DNA of 30,118 nt from an uncultured Bacilli bacterium. Its GTDB lineage: Bacteria > Bacillota_I > Bacilli_A > RF39 > UBA660. The translations under genes and the position numbers were made by a program. Positions 16,566-24,521 of this stretch are shown in pieces. Where the stretch lies: assembly GCA_944373065.1 (NCBI GenBank), contig CALWAJ010000004.1:1-30118 (forward strand), given 5' to 3'. The notes beneath the pieces were generated by a model. The model did no database searches, had not been told where the DNA came from, and was given only the letters and a program-made list of their open reading frames with translations. How positions within the stretch are numbered: position 1 is the first letter of the stretch; each line of letters starts with the position of its first letter.

Positions 16566-17840
16566 ATGAATTTCTTTAATAAACTATCTCATCAGTTATT
16601 AATATTAATAATAGTTGTCTTTCTAGCTTTCTTTATTACTTTATCAATCGTTTTACCTCAAGTTATTGTTCCATCTGCGGAACGTAATATTTATAGTTAT
16701 TTAAGAGAACCTCTTGAATTTGTCCAATCAGATATAGATACTGACTTAATTACTACGGAAATAGCCTATCTATATAAAATAGGTGATACAGTTGCTTATT
16801 CAGATAATATACACGATATTATTGACTTTAAAGATGTCGATGATATAATGAATGCTTTTACCGATAACTACGGAAAATTTATATATAAAAATAAAATATA
16901 TTATTATTATACACTCCATAATGATGATGTTACTAAAATAGCTCTTACCAATGATACTTATATAGAGAAAACTAAACAAGATATCTTAGATGCTGTCTTC
17001 CCAGTAGTAATAATTGCTTTTCTAATTATTGCCCTTATCTTAATACTTTGGGGAAGTCTAATTGTTAGAAAAATAGAAAAGCTTAAAAATAAAATTGATA
17101 ATATTGATAATGATAATTATGATCATACCTTGACATTTCAACTTGATGATGAAATGCGTTCATTAGAAATGGCTATTGAAGATATGCGAATATCCTTGAA
17201 AGATCAAGAGGAATATCGTAATCAAATGTATCAAAATATTTCACATGATTTTAAAACACCTCTCACCGTAATAAAATCATATATAGAAGCTTATAATGAT
17301 AAAATAGAAGATGCTAATACTGTAATTGATGTTATTAGTGAACAGACAAATAAGCTTGAATTAAAAGTTCATTCACTTCTTTATTTGAATAAATTAGATT
17401 ATTTAAAAGAAAATAAAAATGTGGAGTATGAATTAGTTGATATTAAAAAAATTATAGATACTGCGATTAAAGAATTTAAGTTTCGAAGGACTGATGTTAA
17501 ATTTGTTGTAAGTTATGATAAAAATAGTAAATTCTATGGTACTTATGATTACTTTGAAACTGTTATAGATAACTTATTAGCTAATTTTATGCGTTATGCT
17601 GATTCCACTATAAAAATACTTGTCAAAAATAACCGTTTAACCTTATATAATGATGGCCCTAATATAGATGATGACCTCCTTGAAGGAATCTTTACTCCGT
17701 TCCGAAAAGGTATAAAAGGTGAATTTGGATTAGGACTTTCAATAGTCAAAAAAACTCTTTTACTAATGAACTATGATATTAAAGTTAAAAACGAAAAGAA
17801 AGGTGTATCCTTTGTTATATTTAAGAAGACTTCTAAATAA
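16566..17840 (+). CDS. Sensor histidine kinase
   Basis: Membrane sensor partner of the preceding response regulator, 424 aa. Helices at about 9-30 and 143-166 flank an extracytoplasmic sensor of about 110 residues. A HAMP-like segment (about 167-215) follows. The H-box is NISHDFKTPLTVIKSYIEAY with phospho-acceptor H227. The ATP-binding domain has the N-box DNLLANFMRYAD and the G-box GEFGLGLSIVKK. A complete F-box-like FTPFRKG is present. All catalytic motifs are intact. The signal sensed cannot be inferred. Confidence 0.95.
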   Translation: MNFFNKLSHQLLILIIVVFLAFFITLSIVLPQVIVPSAERNIYSYLREPLEFVQSDIDTDLITTEIAYLYKIGDTVAYSDNIHDIIDFKDVDDIMNAFTDNYGKFIYKNKIYYYYTLHNDDVTKIALTNDTYIEKTKQDILDAVFPVVIIAFLIIALILILWGSLIVRKIEKLKNKIDNIDNDNYDHTLTFQLDDEMRSLEMAIEDMRISLKDQEEYRNQMYQNISHDFKTPLTVIKSYIEAYNDKIEDANTVIDVISEQTNKLELKVHSLLYLNKLDYLKENKNVEYELVDIKKIIDTAIKEFKFRRTDVKFVVSYDKNSKFYGTYDYFETVIDNLLANFMRYADSTIKILVKNNRLTLYNDGPNIDDDLLEGIFTPFRKGIKGEFGLGLSIVKKTLLLMNYDIKVKNEKKGVSFVIFKKTSK

Positions 17841-17853
17841 AGAAGTCTTTTTT
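17826..17853 (+). terminator. Terminator of the two-component operon
   Basis: AAGACTTC (17826-17833) pairs with GAAGTCTT (17842-17849), then T residues. The 5' arm lies within the last codons of the kinase gene. Confidence 0.8.
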
Positions 17854-17882
17854 GGGTATATTAGTATTAGGTGATGAGATTT

Positions 17883-18659
17883 ATGAAAATATTAATAACT
17901 GGGGCTAGAAGTAATATTGGATATGCTCTTTCAAAACAATTAGCAGTAAGAGGACATATAGTTTATGCTGGATGTAAGACTCTTAAAGAAAAGGAGATGT
18001 TAGAAGAAAAGCTTAGAGATGAGAAGATTATTATGTTTCCTATTGTTTTAGATTTGTTAAATAATAATATAGATTTTAGGGCTTTAGATATAGATACCTT
18101 AATATTACATGCTTCTACTTGTAATGGAGGAAGTATTTTAGAAATATCTTGTGAAAGATTAGAAGAAGATATTGATGTTAATATTAAAGGTAATTTTAGA
18201 CTATTACAGAAGTTTTTAAGGGATTGTTACGATAATAATAAAAAAGGTAAAATCTTTGTGACTTCTTCTTTAGCAGCTTTTTATCCTTTACCATATTTAA
18301 GTAGTTATACATCATCTAAAATCTATCTTTATAATTTAGTAAAGACTTTGAAAATAGAATTATTATATCAAGATTTAGATATTAAAGTATCACTTATTAT
18401 GCCAGGAGCATATCATACGGGTTTTAATGATTTAATGATTAATAATAAAGAGAAAGATCCTTATATTTTAAAAGATAAAGCGGTAGGAATGAGTAAATAT
18501 CAAAAAATATTATTTAGTCTCTTAGAACAAGAAAATTATAATGAACTTGTTAGAAAAGTAGTTAAAGAAATAGAGAAGGAGGAGCCTAGTTTTATTATTA
18601 GTTTGCCACTTTATCAAAAAATATTTACAAAATTATATGTAATATTTAGAACATTATAG
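17883..18659 (+). CDS. Short-chain dehydrogenase/reductase
   Basis: Rossmann-fold SDR, 258 aa. The N-terminal dinucleotide motif is LITGARSNIGYAL (TGxxxxIG). Next come the LILHAST strand, where classical SDRs have NNAG, and the catalytic Ser in VTSSLAAF. The YxxxK motif is kept (YTSSK in SSYTSSKIY), followed by the PG turn (LIMPGAYHTGF). ATG 17883 is chosen because AGGTGA (17869-17874) is well placed and the Rossmann strand starts at once. GTG 17871 and ATG 17874 overlap that site. Substrate unknown; the C-terminal hydrophobic tail may touch the membrane. Confidence 0.88.
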   Translation: MKILITGARSNIGYALSKQLAVRGHIVYAGCKTLKEKEMLEEKLRDEKIIMFPIVLDLLNNNIDFRALDIDTLILHASTCNGGSILEISCERLEEDIDVNIKGNFRLLQKFLRDCYDNNKKGKIFVTSSLAAFYPLPYLSSYTSSKIYLYNLVKTLKIELLYQDLDIKVSLIMPGAYHTGFNDLMINNKEKDPYILKDKAVGMSKYQKILFSLLEQENYNELVRKVVKEIEKEEPSFIISLPLYQKIFTKLYVIFRTL

Positions 18660-18696
18660 TATAATAGTATAGATATTTGAAAAAGGCAGTGGTGTT

Positions 18697-19623
18697 ATGG
18701 CAAAGAAAAAAGGAAAGTCTAAGAAAAAAAGTAATAAACTATTAGAAGAATTACAAAAAAGAAATAAAGAGGAATTATTAAAATATAATAAGCTAGTTGT
18801 AGGATGCGCTGATATAGTTAGTGTAGAAGAGTTAAATAAAGTTAAGAAAGAAGCATTGACTTTAAAAAACAATAATGGAGAAATATTTGAAATAATTAAA
18901 AACATGATTATGTTTCCTCTTAGTGTTAAAGAAATGAGCCAGGTTTATAAAGAATATCATGATAGAGAAATTGTAAGTGATTTGTTAGATAAAGAGATAT
19001 CTAATAAAGAGAAAGATTTAGATGTTACCTATAATGATGTTGATATAAAAAGAGATGAGGTAAAAGACTTTCAAGATAAAGCTTATGATTTAGAAGATAT
19101 GTGTAGGAATTTAGATTTGTTAGAAATTACTACTTCTTTAGATTTAGATAAAGCTTTTAGTAATATAGAGAAAAGTGAGAAAGAAAAATTAAGTTTTGCA
19201 ACATCAGCTTTATTGGTATTAAGTAGTTTTTTAGCATTTAAAAATAAAAAAAATGTAATAGGTACTGTACTTACTACTTATCTTGCTGTTAAAGTTGTAG
19301 GAAGTCTTGTTAATCCTAGTAAAGAAAAATATTTAGATTTGTGTAATACTTATATTGACTCTTTAGAAGATTATTTGAAAGATGCAACTAAAGTTTTAGG
19401 TGATTTAGTAAGTAATTTAGATAGTATTGAGACTTTAGAATCAACATTAAAAGAGAAATATAAAGACTATTTAAAAGAAGATGAATTTAAGAATTTGTTT
19501 AGTCTTATAGATAATGTTAAAGATAAGATAAATGATAGTTTAAAAAAGATAAATAAAACTAAAGATAATATAGAAAATACTATTGATGAAAGTAAAGTTA
19601 AAGTTAAGACTTTGGAAGGGTAG
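18697..19623 (+). CDS. Hypothetical coiled-coil membrane protein
   Basis: Unrecognised protein of 308 aa. A very Lys-rich N-terminus (MAKKKGKSKKKSNK) leads into long charged helices predicted to form coiled coils (about 15-160 and 215-308). These are interrupted by a hydrophobic hairpin at about 165-207 (SALLVLSSFLAF, then IGTVLTTYLAVKVVGSLV). No signal peptide is seen. The layout suggests a protein held in the membrane by a central helical hairpin with both coiled-coil arms in the cytoplasm. A TATAAT at 18660-18665 could start transcription. The next gene follows after 36 bp. No function assigned. Confidence 0.75.
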   Translation: MAKKKGKSKKKSNKLLEELQKRNKEELLKYNKLVVGCADIVSVEELNKVKKEALTLKNNNGEIFEIIKNMIMFPLSVKEMSQVYKEYHDREIVSDLLDKEISNKEKDLDVTYNDVDIKRDEVKDFQDKAYDLEDMCRNLDLLEITTSLDLDKAFSNIEKSEKEKLSFATSALLVLSSFLAFKNKKNVIGTVLTTYLAVKVVGSLVNPSKEKYLDLCNTYIDSLEDYLKDATKVLGDLVSNLDSIETLESTLKEKYKDYLKEDEFKNLFSLIDNVKDKINDSLKKINKTKDNIENTIDESKVKVKTLEG

Positions 19624-19659
19624 TGCTTAAAAAAGTAAAAAAGAAAGAAGTTAGATAAG

Positions 19660-20247
19660 GTGTTTAATGAGTTTGTAGATGATGAGACATTTTATGACAA
19701 AGAGTACTCTAATGATAAGTTTCCTAATACTTCATATTATTTGAGTTTTAGAAATTGTACTTTTACCAATATAGATTTTAATAATTGTGATTTAGAAAGA
19801 ATAGATTTTATGTCTTGTAAGTTTAAATCTTGTGACTTTCGTAATGCTAACTTTAGTAATAATGGGATAAAAGATTTGACTTTTACTAATTGTAATTTAT
19901 TAGGAATATATTTTAGTAGTAGTACTTTAATAGATTCTATTATTAGTGATTCTAACTTAGATTATAGTAACTTTAGTTTAGTTAAATTTAATAATTTTAA
20001 GTTTAATAATTGCTCTTTAAATTATTCTAGTTTTAATGAAGTAAAGTTTAAGAAAATAGAGTTTAATCACTGTAAATTATGTAATGCGGAATTTTTACAT
20101 ACATCGTTAAATAAAATAAAATTAAATACTTGTGATATAACTAGTATAAAAGTATCTTTAGATGATTTAAAGGGAGTTGTTGTTAATATGAATCAAGCCT
20201 TAGATTTTAGTCTATTATTAGGTATTAAAATAGAAGAGAGTGATTAG
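19660..20247 (+). CDS. Pentapeptide-repeat protein
   Basis: Protein of 195 aa made almost entirely of pentapeptide repeats of the A(D/N)LxX type with Phe or Leu at the centre, for example CTFTNIDFNNCDLERIDF and CDFRNANFSNN. It should fold as a right-handed quadrilateral beta-helix (about residues 25-165) and then a short tail. Some relatives protect gyrase from quinolones or act as scaffolds, but the fold alone does not tell. The start is GTG 19660 with a weak GAAAGAAG site upstream. The 3' end overlaps the following GDPD gene by 8 bp if that gene starts at GTG 20240. Confidence 0.85.
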   Translation: MFNEFVDDETFYDKEYSNDKFPNTSYYLSFRNCTFTNIDFNNCDLERIDFMSCKFKSCDFRNANFSNNGIKDLTFTNCNLLGIYFSSSTLIDSIISDSNLDYSNFSLVKFNNFKFNNCSLNYSSFNEVKFKKIEFNHCKLCNAEFLHTSLNKIKLNTCDITSIKVSLDDLKGVVVNMNQALDFSLLLGIKIEESD

Positions 20248-20941
20248 ATTGAATATATATGCTCATAGAGGAATATTTGATAATAAAAATATAGTTGAAA
20301 ATACAATTAAGTCTTTTAGAGAAGCATTAAAGATAAGTGTTAATATAGAGCTAGATGTAAGAGTTACTAAAGATAAGGAAATTGTTGTTTTTCATGATAA
20401 AGATTTAAAAAGGCTTACTGGTATAGATAAAGATGTTAAAGATTTAACATATGATGAGTTAACTAAGATAACTCTTTTAAATACTAGAGATACTATTCCT
20501 AAGTTTGAAGATGTACTTAAGTTAGTTGATGGTAAAGTTAAAATATTAATAGAATTTAAAGAGTTTTTTAGTAGAGAAATCTTAAAAAAGATTGATGGAT
20601 TATTATTAGATTATAGTGGAGAAGTATTGTTACAGAGTTTTAATCCGTTTTTTATCAAGAAAATAGCATCTACAAGCTTAAAAAGATATGAACAAGGTAT
20701 TTTACTTACTAATAAGTATAAAGGCCTTAGAAAATGTTTTTATGATGTATATATTTATAAATATATTTTAAAGAAGAGAAGTTATGACTTTATAGCTTGT
20801 CCTAAAGAATTAGTATTTGATGTTAGAAAAGTAACTGATAAGAAAATATTTATATGGACTATTAAAACAAAAGATGAATTTGTTAAATATAAAAAATATA
20901 GTAATAATTTAATCTGTGAGAAGAAGGGAATAATTATATAA
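20240..20941 (+). CDS. Glycerophosphodiester phosphodiesterase
   Basis: Hydrolyses glycerophosphodiesters to glycerol-3-phosphate and an alcohol (UgpQ/GlpQ-like cytoplasmic type). Metal and catalytic motifs are complete: IYAHRG at the start, then ENTIKSF, IELDVRVTKD and VVFHDKDLKRLTG. The later LIEFKE and LLQSFNP strands of the TIM barrel are present. 230-233 aa, no signal peptide. The start is GTG 20240 or TTG 20249 (MNIYAHRG); the latter has GAGAGTGAT just upstream and may be the true one. Overlap with the pentapeptide gene suggests coupled translation. Confidence 0.92.
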   Translation: MIRLNIYAHRGIFDNKNIVENTIKSFREALKISVNIELDVRVTKDKEIVVFHDKDLKRLTGIDKDVKDLTYDELTKITLLNTRDTIPKFEDVLKLVDGKVKILIEFKEFFSREILKKIDGLLLDYSGEVLLQSFNPFFIKKIASTSLKRYEQGILLTNKYKGLRKCFYDVYIYKYILKKRSYDFIACPKELVFDVRKVTDKKIFIWTIKTKDEFVKYKKYSNNLICEKKGIII

Positions 20942-20945
20942 CGAA

Positions 20946-20970
20946 AAAACAACCGTTTAGGTTGTTTTAA
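20946..20970 (+). terminator. Terminator after the GDPD gene
   Basis: AAAACAACC (20946-20954) pairs with GGTTGTTTT (20960-20968) around GTTTA. Confidence 0.85.
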
Positions 20971-20980
20971 AAATCATTAA

Positions 20981-21057
20981 TGGTAGCGAGAGGGGGATTT
21001 GAACCCTCGACCTTTCGGGTATGAACCGAGCGCTCTAGCCAACTGAGCTATCTCGCC
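20981..21057 (-). tRNA. tRNA-Met (CAT), elongator type
   Basis: 77-nt cloverleaf with encoded CCA. The anticodon loop TTCATAC gives CAT. The G1-U72 pair, A73 and D-arm GCTC..GAGC resemble bacillar elongator tRNA-Met rather than the initiator. The first anticodon-stem pair is a C-A mismatch. CAT could also be read as tRNA-Ile2, but the body matches Met. Confidence 0.93.
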
Positions 21058-21072
21058 AAAACTGACAATTAA

Positions 21073-21101
21073 ATAATATCATGAAAAAAGATATTTGACA
21101 A
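21073..21101 (-). promoter_or_regulatory. tRNA-Met promoter
   Basis: On the minus strand, TTGTCA (21101-21096), a 17-bp spacer and TATTAT (21078-21073). The -35 sits in the loop of the preceding gene's terminator. Confidence 0.7.
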
Positions 21102-21111
21102 TATCTTTTTT
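21084..21111 (-). terminator. Terminator of the kinase-like gene
   Basis: Perfect 12-bp A/T-rich stem (21084-21095 with 21100-21111), loop GTCA on the minus strand, ending in six T. Confidence 0.8.
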
Positions 21112-21148
21112 GTGTTTTTAGCTAATATTTTTCGACAAAATTTTAAAT

Positions 21149-21883
21149 TTAACGTCTTTTAGTCTTCTTTTTGCTATATACATAATCAATTGGTCTAGCA
21201 TATCCCTTTAATTTCTTTTCTAATACTTTCATAGTTCTATTAGCATTTACTGTTATTGGGAATAGTTTAAAACTGAAGCTATAGGCGAAAAGATCGTTGT
21301 CGGCAAGAAATTGTTGATAGTTTGTATTTAGGGTGTTCAATACTAACTCATTAAAGAATCCTGATATAATAGAATTATTTATTTTAATTAATTCTGAAGT
21401 TGATATATGAAAGGGAGTATCATATAAATCTGGATCTAGTAGAATAATTTTATCTTTAGTATAAATAGTATTAGCATCTTTTAAATCGCCAAATCTAATA
21501 TTTAAATTACTGCATTTCATACTTAAGTCTAATATGTTTTCTACATTTTCTAAAAGATAAGTAGTGGGTAGTTCTAAAATGTTTTTATATTTTTCTAGAT
21601 AATACTTCATAATATAAGCATCTGCTATATAGTGATAGTTTTGCTTTTGATTAAATAAGATATCAATTATTTCTACTATGTTGTCATTATCAATGCTATT
21701 TAATAAATCTACTATTTTTTGATTAATTCTAAAATTTTTAGTAGTGAAAGTTCTATCATATTTTTTAAAACATAAATCATCACTAAGACGATATACAGTC
21801 CCACATTCACCATGACTAATTATATTATTTAGTATTTCATCAGGAATTATAATTTTTTCATTATTTTTATTATAGTAAATCAT
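21149..21883 (-). CDS. Atypical protein-kinase-like protein
   Basis: 244 aa with a degenerate protein-kinase fold. The glycine loop is HGECGTVYRL (G25, G28). The nucleotide-anchoring lysine is probably in CFKKYD (K40 or K41). The catalytic loop reads FGDLKDANTI (D133, K135, N138), and DPD at 150-152 stands where DFG is expected. So the key Asp, Lys and Asn are kept, but HRD is FGD and the C-lobe is short. It may phosphorylate a protein or a small molecule, or be a pseudokinase. The ribosome binding site AGGTGAT suits ATG 21883. It lies 30 nt after glmS on the same strand, likely one transcript. Confidence 0.6.
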   Translation of the reverse strand: MIYYNKNNEKIIIPDEILNNIISHGECGTVYRLSDDLCFKKYDRTFTTKNFRINQKIVDLLNSIDNDNIVEIIDILFNQKQNYHYIADAYIMKYYLEKYKNILELPTTYLLENVENILDLSMKCSNLNIRFGDLKDANTIYTKDKIILLDPDLYDTPFHISTSELIKINNSIISGFFNELVLNTLNTNYQQFLADNDLFAYSFSFKLFPITVNANRTMKVLEKKLKGYARPIDYVYSKKKTKRR

Positions 21884-21913
21884 ATTATCACCTGGGGCTT
21901 ATTATATCATATT

Positions 21914-23715
21914 TTATTCAACTGTAACAGATTTGGCAAGATTTTTAGGCTTATCTATATCTGTTTTTCTTAAAACTGCTACATAATAAGCGATTAGTTG
22001 GTAGGGGATAACTATAAGTAATGGCTTAATAAAAATATTAACTTTAGGGATATTTATGATTTGAATGATATCTTCTTTGTAATGTTCGTCTGTTATTAAA
22101 TATACATTTGCTCCTCTTGCTAAAACTTCTTTTAAATTACTAATAGTTTTAGCGTTTAAATTACTGTTAGTAGCACTGCTTATAACAGGAGTGCCTTTTT
22201 TAATTAGAGAAATTGTACCATGTTTTAATTCTCCTGCTGCATATGATTCACTATGGATATAAGATATTTCTTTTAATTTTAATGCTCCTTCCATGGCAAG
22301 AGCGTAGTCAAGGCCTCTTCCTATATAGAAGATATCTTCTTCTTTATAGATATCTTTAGCAAGTTTTTGATATAAGTCTTTTTTATTTAGAACATCATTA
22401 ACTAATGTTTTAATATTTTTGAACTCTTCAATTATTTGTAAAACTTCTTTTTTAGAAAGAGATTTATTTCTATAGGCTTGGGCTAGTACTAATAGGGAAA
22501 GAAGTGCTACTTGGGCAGTATAAGCTTTAGTAGAAGCGACGGCTATTTCACTTCCAGCATTAGTATATAGACATTTATCTACTAAGAAAGATATAGTACT
22601 GTTCTTAACATTAATAATACCAAGAGTAGGACATCCTTTATTTTTAACTAGTTTTAATGCAGCGATAGTATCTGCTGTTTCTCCTGATTGAGAAATAAAG
22701 ATAGTTAAAGTGTCTTTATTAAGAAAGTTATTTTGATATCTATATTCACTGGCAATATAAACATTACATCTTGTATTAGCGATTTCTTTAAAAAGATATT
22801 TTGCTACTAAGCCAGCATGATAGGCAGTTCCACAACCAACAATTGCTATTTCTTGATATTTTGTTAAATCAGGTAATTTTTCTAAAGAGTCTATTCCTTC
22901 TTCTATAAATGGTAAAATAGTATTAAATATCGTTTCTTTTTGTTCCATAATTTCTTTTAACATATAATGTTTATAATGACCTTTAGAATTATCGTTGTTC
23001 TTTTCGTTAAATACCTTTAGATTCTTGTTAATGATTTTTCCCTCTTTAGATTTTATTATTACTTCTTTAGCATTGACTTTAGCATATTCAAGATCATCTA
23101 ATATATAATATTTATTAGTATATTTTAATATTGCTCTTATATCACTAGCGATTATATTAGTATTATCGGTAATGCCAATAACTAAAGGGCTTTCCTTTTT
23201 TATTGCATAAATATTTTCTAAATCATCATCAAGCATTAAACATATAGCATAACTACCAATTCCATTTTTTATAAATTCCTTTATAGCTTCTTCTATATTA
23301 TTGAATTTTTCATAGTAATAATTTAGTAAAGCTGCTGCAACTTCGCTATCTGTATCTGTCTTAAATTGATAGTTATATTTTATTAGTTTTTCTTTTATTT
23401 CTATAAAGTTTTCAATAATACCATTATGAACGATAGTAACGTGTTTAAATTTATGAGGATGAGCATTAATACTATTCGCTTTTCCATGAGTAGCCCATCT
23501 AGTATGAGCGATACCAATGTTGCTTTTAATATCTTGACTTATTTTCTGTTTAAGATTATTTACTTTACCAGTGACTTTAATAATGTTAATATTATTATCT
23601 TTTGAAAAAGCAATTCCTGCTGAGTCATACCCCCTATATCTAAATTTTCTAAACCTGTTATTAAGATTGGCAATATATTTCTATTATTAGAAATTGCCCC
23701 AACAATTCCACACAT
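21914..23715 (-). pseudogene. glmS: Glucosamine-6-phosphate synthase, frameshifted near the N-terminus
   Basis: Makes glucosamine-6-phosphate from fructose-6-phosphate and glutamine, the entry to peptidoglycan precursors. It begins at ATG 23715 with MCGIVGAI, carrying the nucleophile Cys. After GLENL (near 23640) one base is missing and the frame moves. The rest (YRGYDSAGIAF, then HTRWATHGKANSINAH, then two SIS domains with VGCGTAYHAG, SQSGETADT and SYAAGELKHG) is open to TAA at 21914, closing DKPKNLAKSVTVE. The 1802-nt span is one base short of a normal 600-residue GlmS. Without the missing base, the first internal start is ATG 23236, giving 440 aa that lack the glutaminase domain. Because the enzyme is usually essential, a sequencing error is as likely as real inactivation. 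Confidence 0.93.
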
Positions 23716-23728
23716 ATAAACTCCTAAC

Positions 23729-23747
23729 TAGATAATTAATTTATCTA
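23729..23747. promoter_or_regulatory. Palindrome in the glmS leader
   Basis: TAGATAA (23729-23735) and TTATCTA (23741-23747) around a 5-nt centre, just upstream of the glmS ribosome binding site. It could be an operator or a leader hairpin. No glmS ribozyme core is seen. Confidence 0.4.
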
Positions 23748-23752
23748 ATAAT

Positions 23753-23782
23753 AGTTTATGTTAAAATTGTTGTGTTTGTCAA
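23753..23782 (-). promoter_or_regulatory. glmS promoter
   Basis: On the minus strand, TTGACA (23782-23777), an 18-bp spacer and TAAACT (23758-23753). Confidence 0.65.
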
Positions 23783-23791
23783 TTTGTAAAG

Positions 23792-23820
23792 TTGTAAATT
23801 AAATAATGTAATGCTATAAT
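23792..23820 (+). promoter_or_regulatory. tRNA-Arg promoter
   Basis: TTGTAA (23792-23797), a 17-bp spacer and TATAAT (23815-23820). The tRNA starts 9 nt later. Confidence 0.75.
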
Positions 23821-23828
23821 CTAATTAT

Positions 23829-23905
23829 GTTCATGTAGCTCAGTTGGATAGAGTGCTTCCCTCCGAAGGAAGAGGTCGCAGGTTCAATTCCCGCCATGGA
23901 CACCA
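23829..23905 (+). tRNA. tRNA-Arg (CCG)
   Basis: 77-nt cloverleaf with encoded CCA. The anticodon stem CTTCC/GGAAG encloses loop CTCCGAA, anticodon CCG, reading CGG. Acceptor GTTCATG pairs with CATGGAC (one T-G). CGG occurs rarely in the window (for example at 7641 in asnS) at a conserved Arg, so the tRNA's identity fits the standard code. Confidence 0.95.
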
Positions 23906-23945
23906 TTTAGATATTTATTTTATTAATATAAATAAGGGGGGAGTT

Positions 23946-24509
23946 ATGGATAATACTTTTGAATTAAAATGTAGGCCAGATGGAATAATTATTGAAAAAG
24001 GTGATAAAAGATTTAGTATTGAGAAAAGCAGTGATGGTGATATTTGGTTTAATGCAATTGATAATGATATGAAATTGTCAATTAATTCATATTCAAGAAA
24101 TAATGAAGAGTGGCAAAGTTTTAATATTTTTGAAAATCTAATGAAGTCAATTGTTGGTAGATATATGCTAAGTGAAGATTATAAAGGCGAATATAGTTCT
24201 TTACCTAAAGATTTTGTTGATTTAGAAAATAAAACTATTACTTGGCATTCAGATAGTGATAACAATAATACTCTACAATTGCACCTTAGTGAAAAAAAAC
24301 TTATTATTTCTATAGTTAGTGATAATTATCATAGCAATGTTATGAAAGTGCGTATAAGAATTAATGGTTCGACTTATGGAAGTTATTATCAAGAGTTTGA
24401 ACGCTTTTTTAGTGAGTTACATTGTTTTGCTTATCAAGTAGAATTAAAGAGAGAAGAATCTTCAAACTTTGAAAAAAGAATGTCTTTACACAAAAAAAGA
24501 AGTATCTAA
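23946..24509 (+). CDS. Hypothetical soluble protein
   Basis: Unrecognised 187-aa protein (MDNTFELKCRPDG onward). It is rich in beta-type strands in the first half (DGIIIEKGDKRFSIEK, GDIWFNAID) and contains a long polar middle. The C-terminus is basic (EKRMSLHKKRS). There is no signal peptide or membrane helix. ATG 23946 is chosen because GGGGGGAG lies directly upstream. The frame stays open back into tRNA-Arg, which is not coding. It may share the tRNA promoter by read-through. Its 3' end forms one arm of a bidirectional terminator. Confidence 0.7.
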   Translation: MDNTFELKCRPDGIIIEKGDKRFSIEKSSDGDIWFNAIDNDMKLSINSYSRNNEEWQSFNIFENLMKSIVGRYMLSEDYKGEYSSLPKDFVDLENKTITWHSDSDNNNTLQLHLSEKKLIISIVSDNYHSNVMKVRIRINGSTYGSYYQEFERFFSELHCFAYQVELKREESSNFEKRMSLHKKRSI

Positions 24510-24521
24510 CGCTTCTTTTTT
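24493..24521. terminator. Bidirectional terminator at 24.5 kb
   Basis: AAAAAAGAAG (24493-24502) pairs with CTTCTTTTTT (24512-24521). It serves the convergent genes on both sides. Confidence 0.8.

Noticed and set aside
23716..23828. glmS ribozyme
   Set aside because: The leader is short and lacks the ribozyme core; only a promoter and a small palindrome are seen.
23844..23945. N-terminal extension of the 23946 gene
   Set aside because: It would begin inside tRNA-Arg; a strong ribosome binding site precedes ATG 23946.
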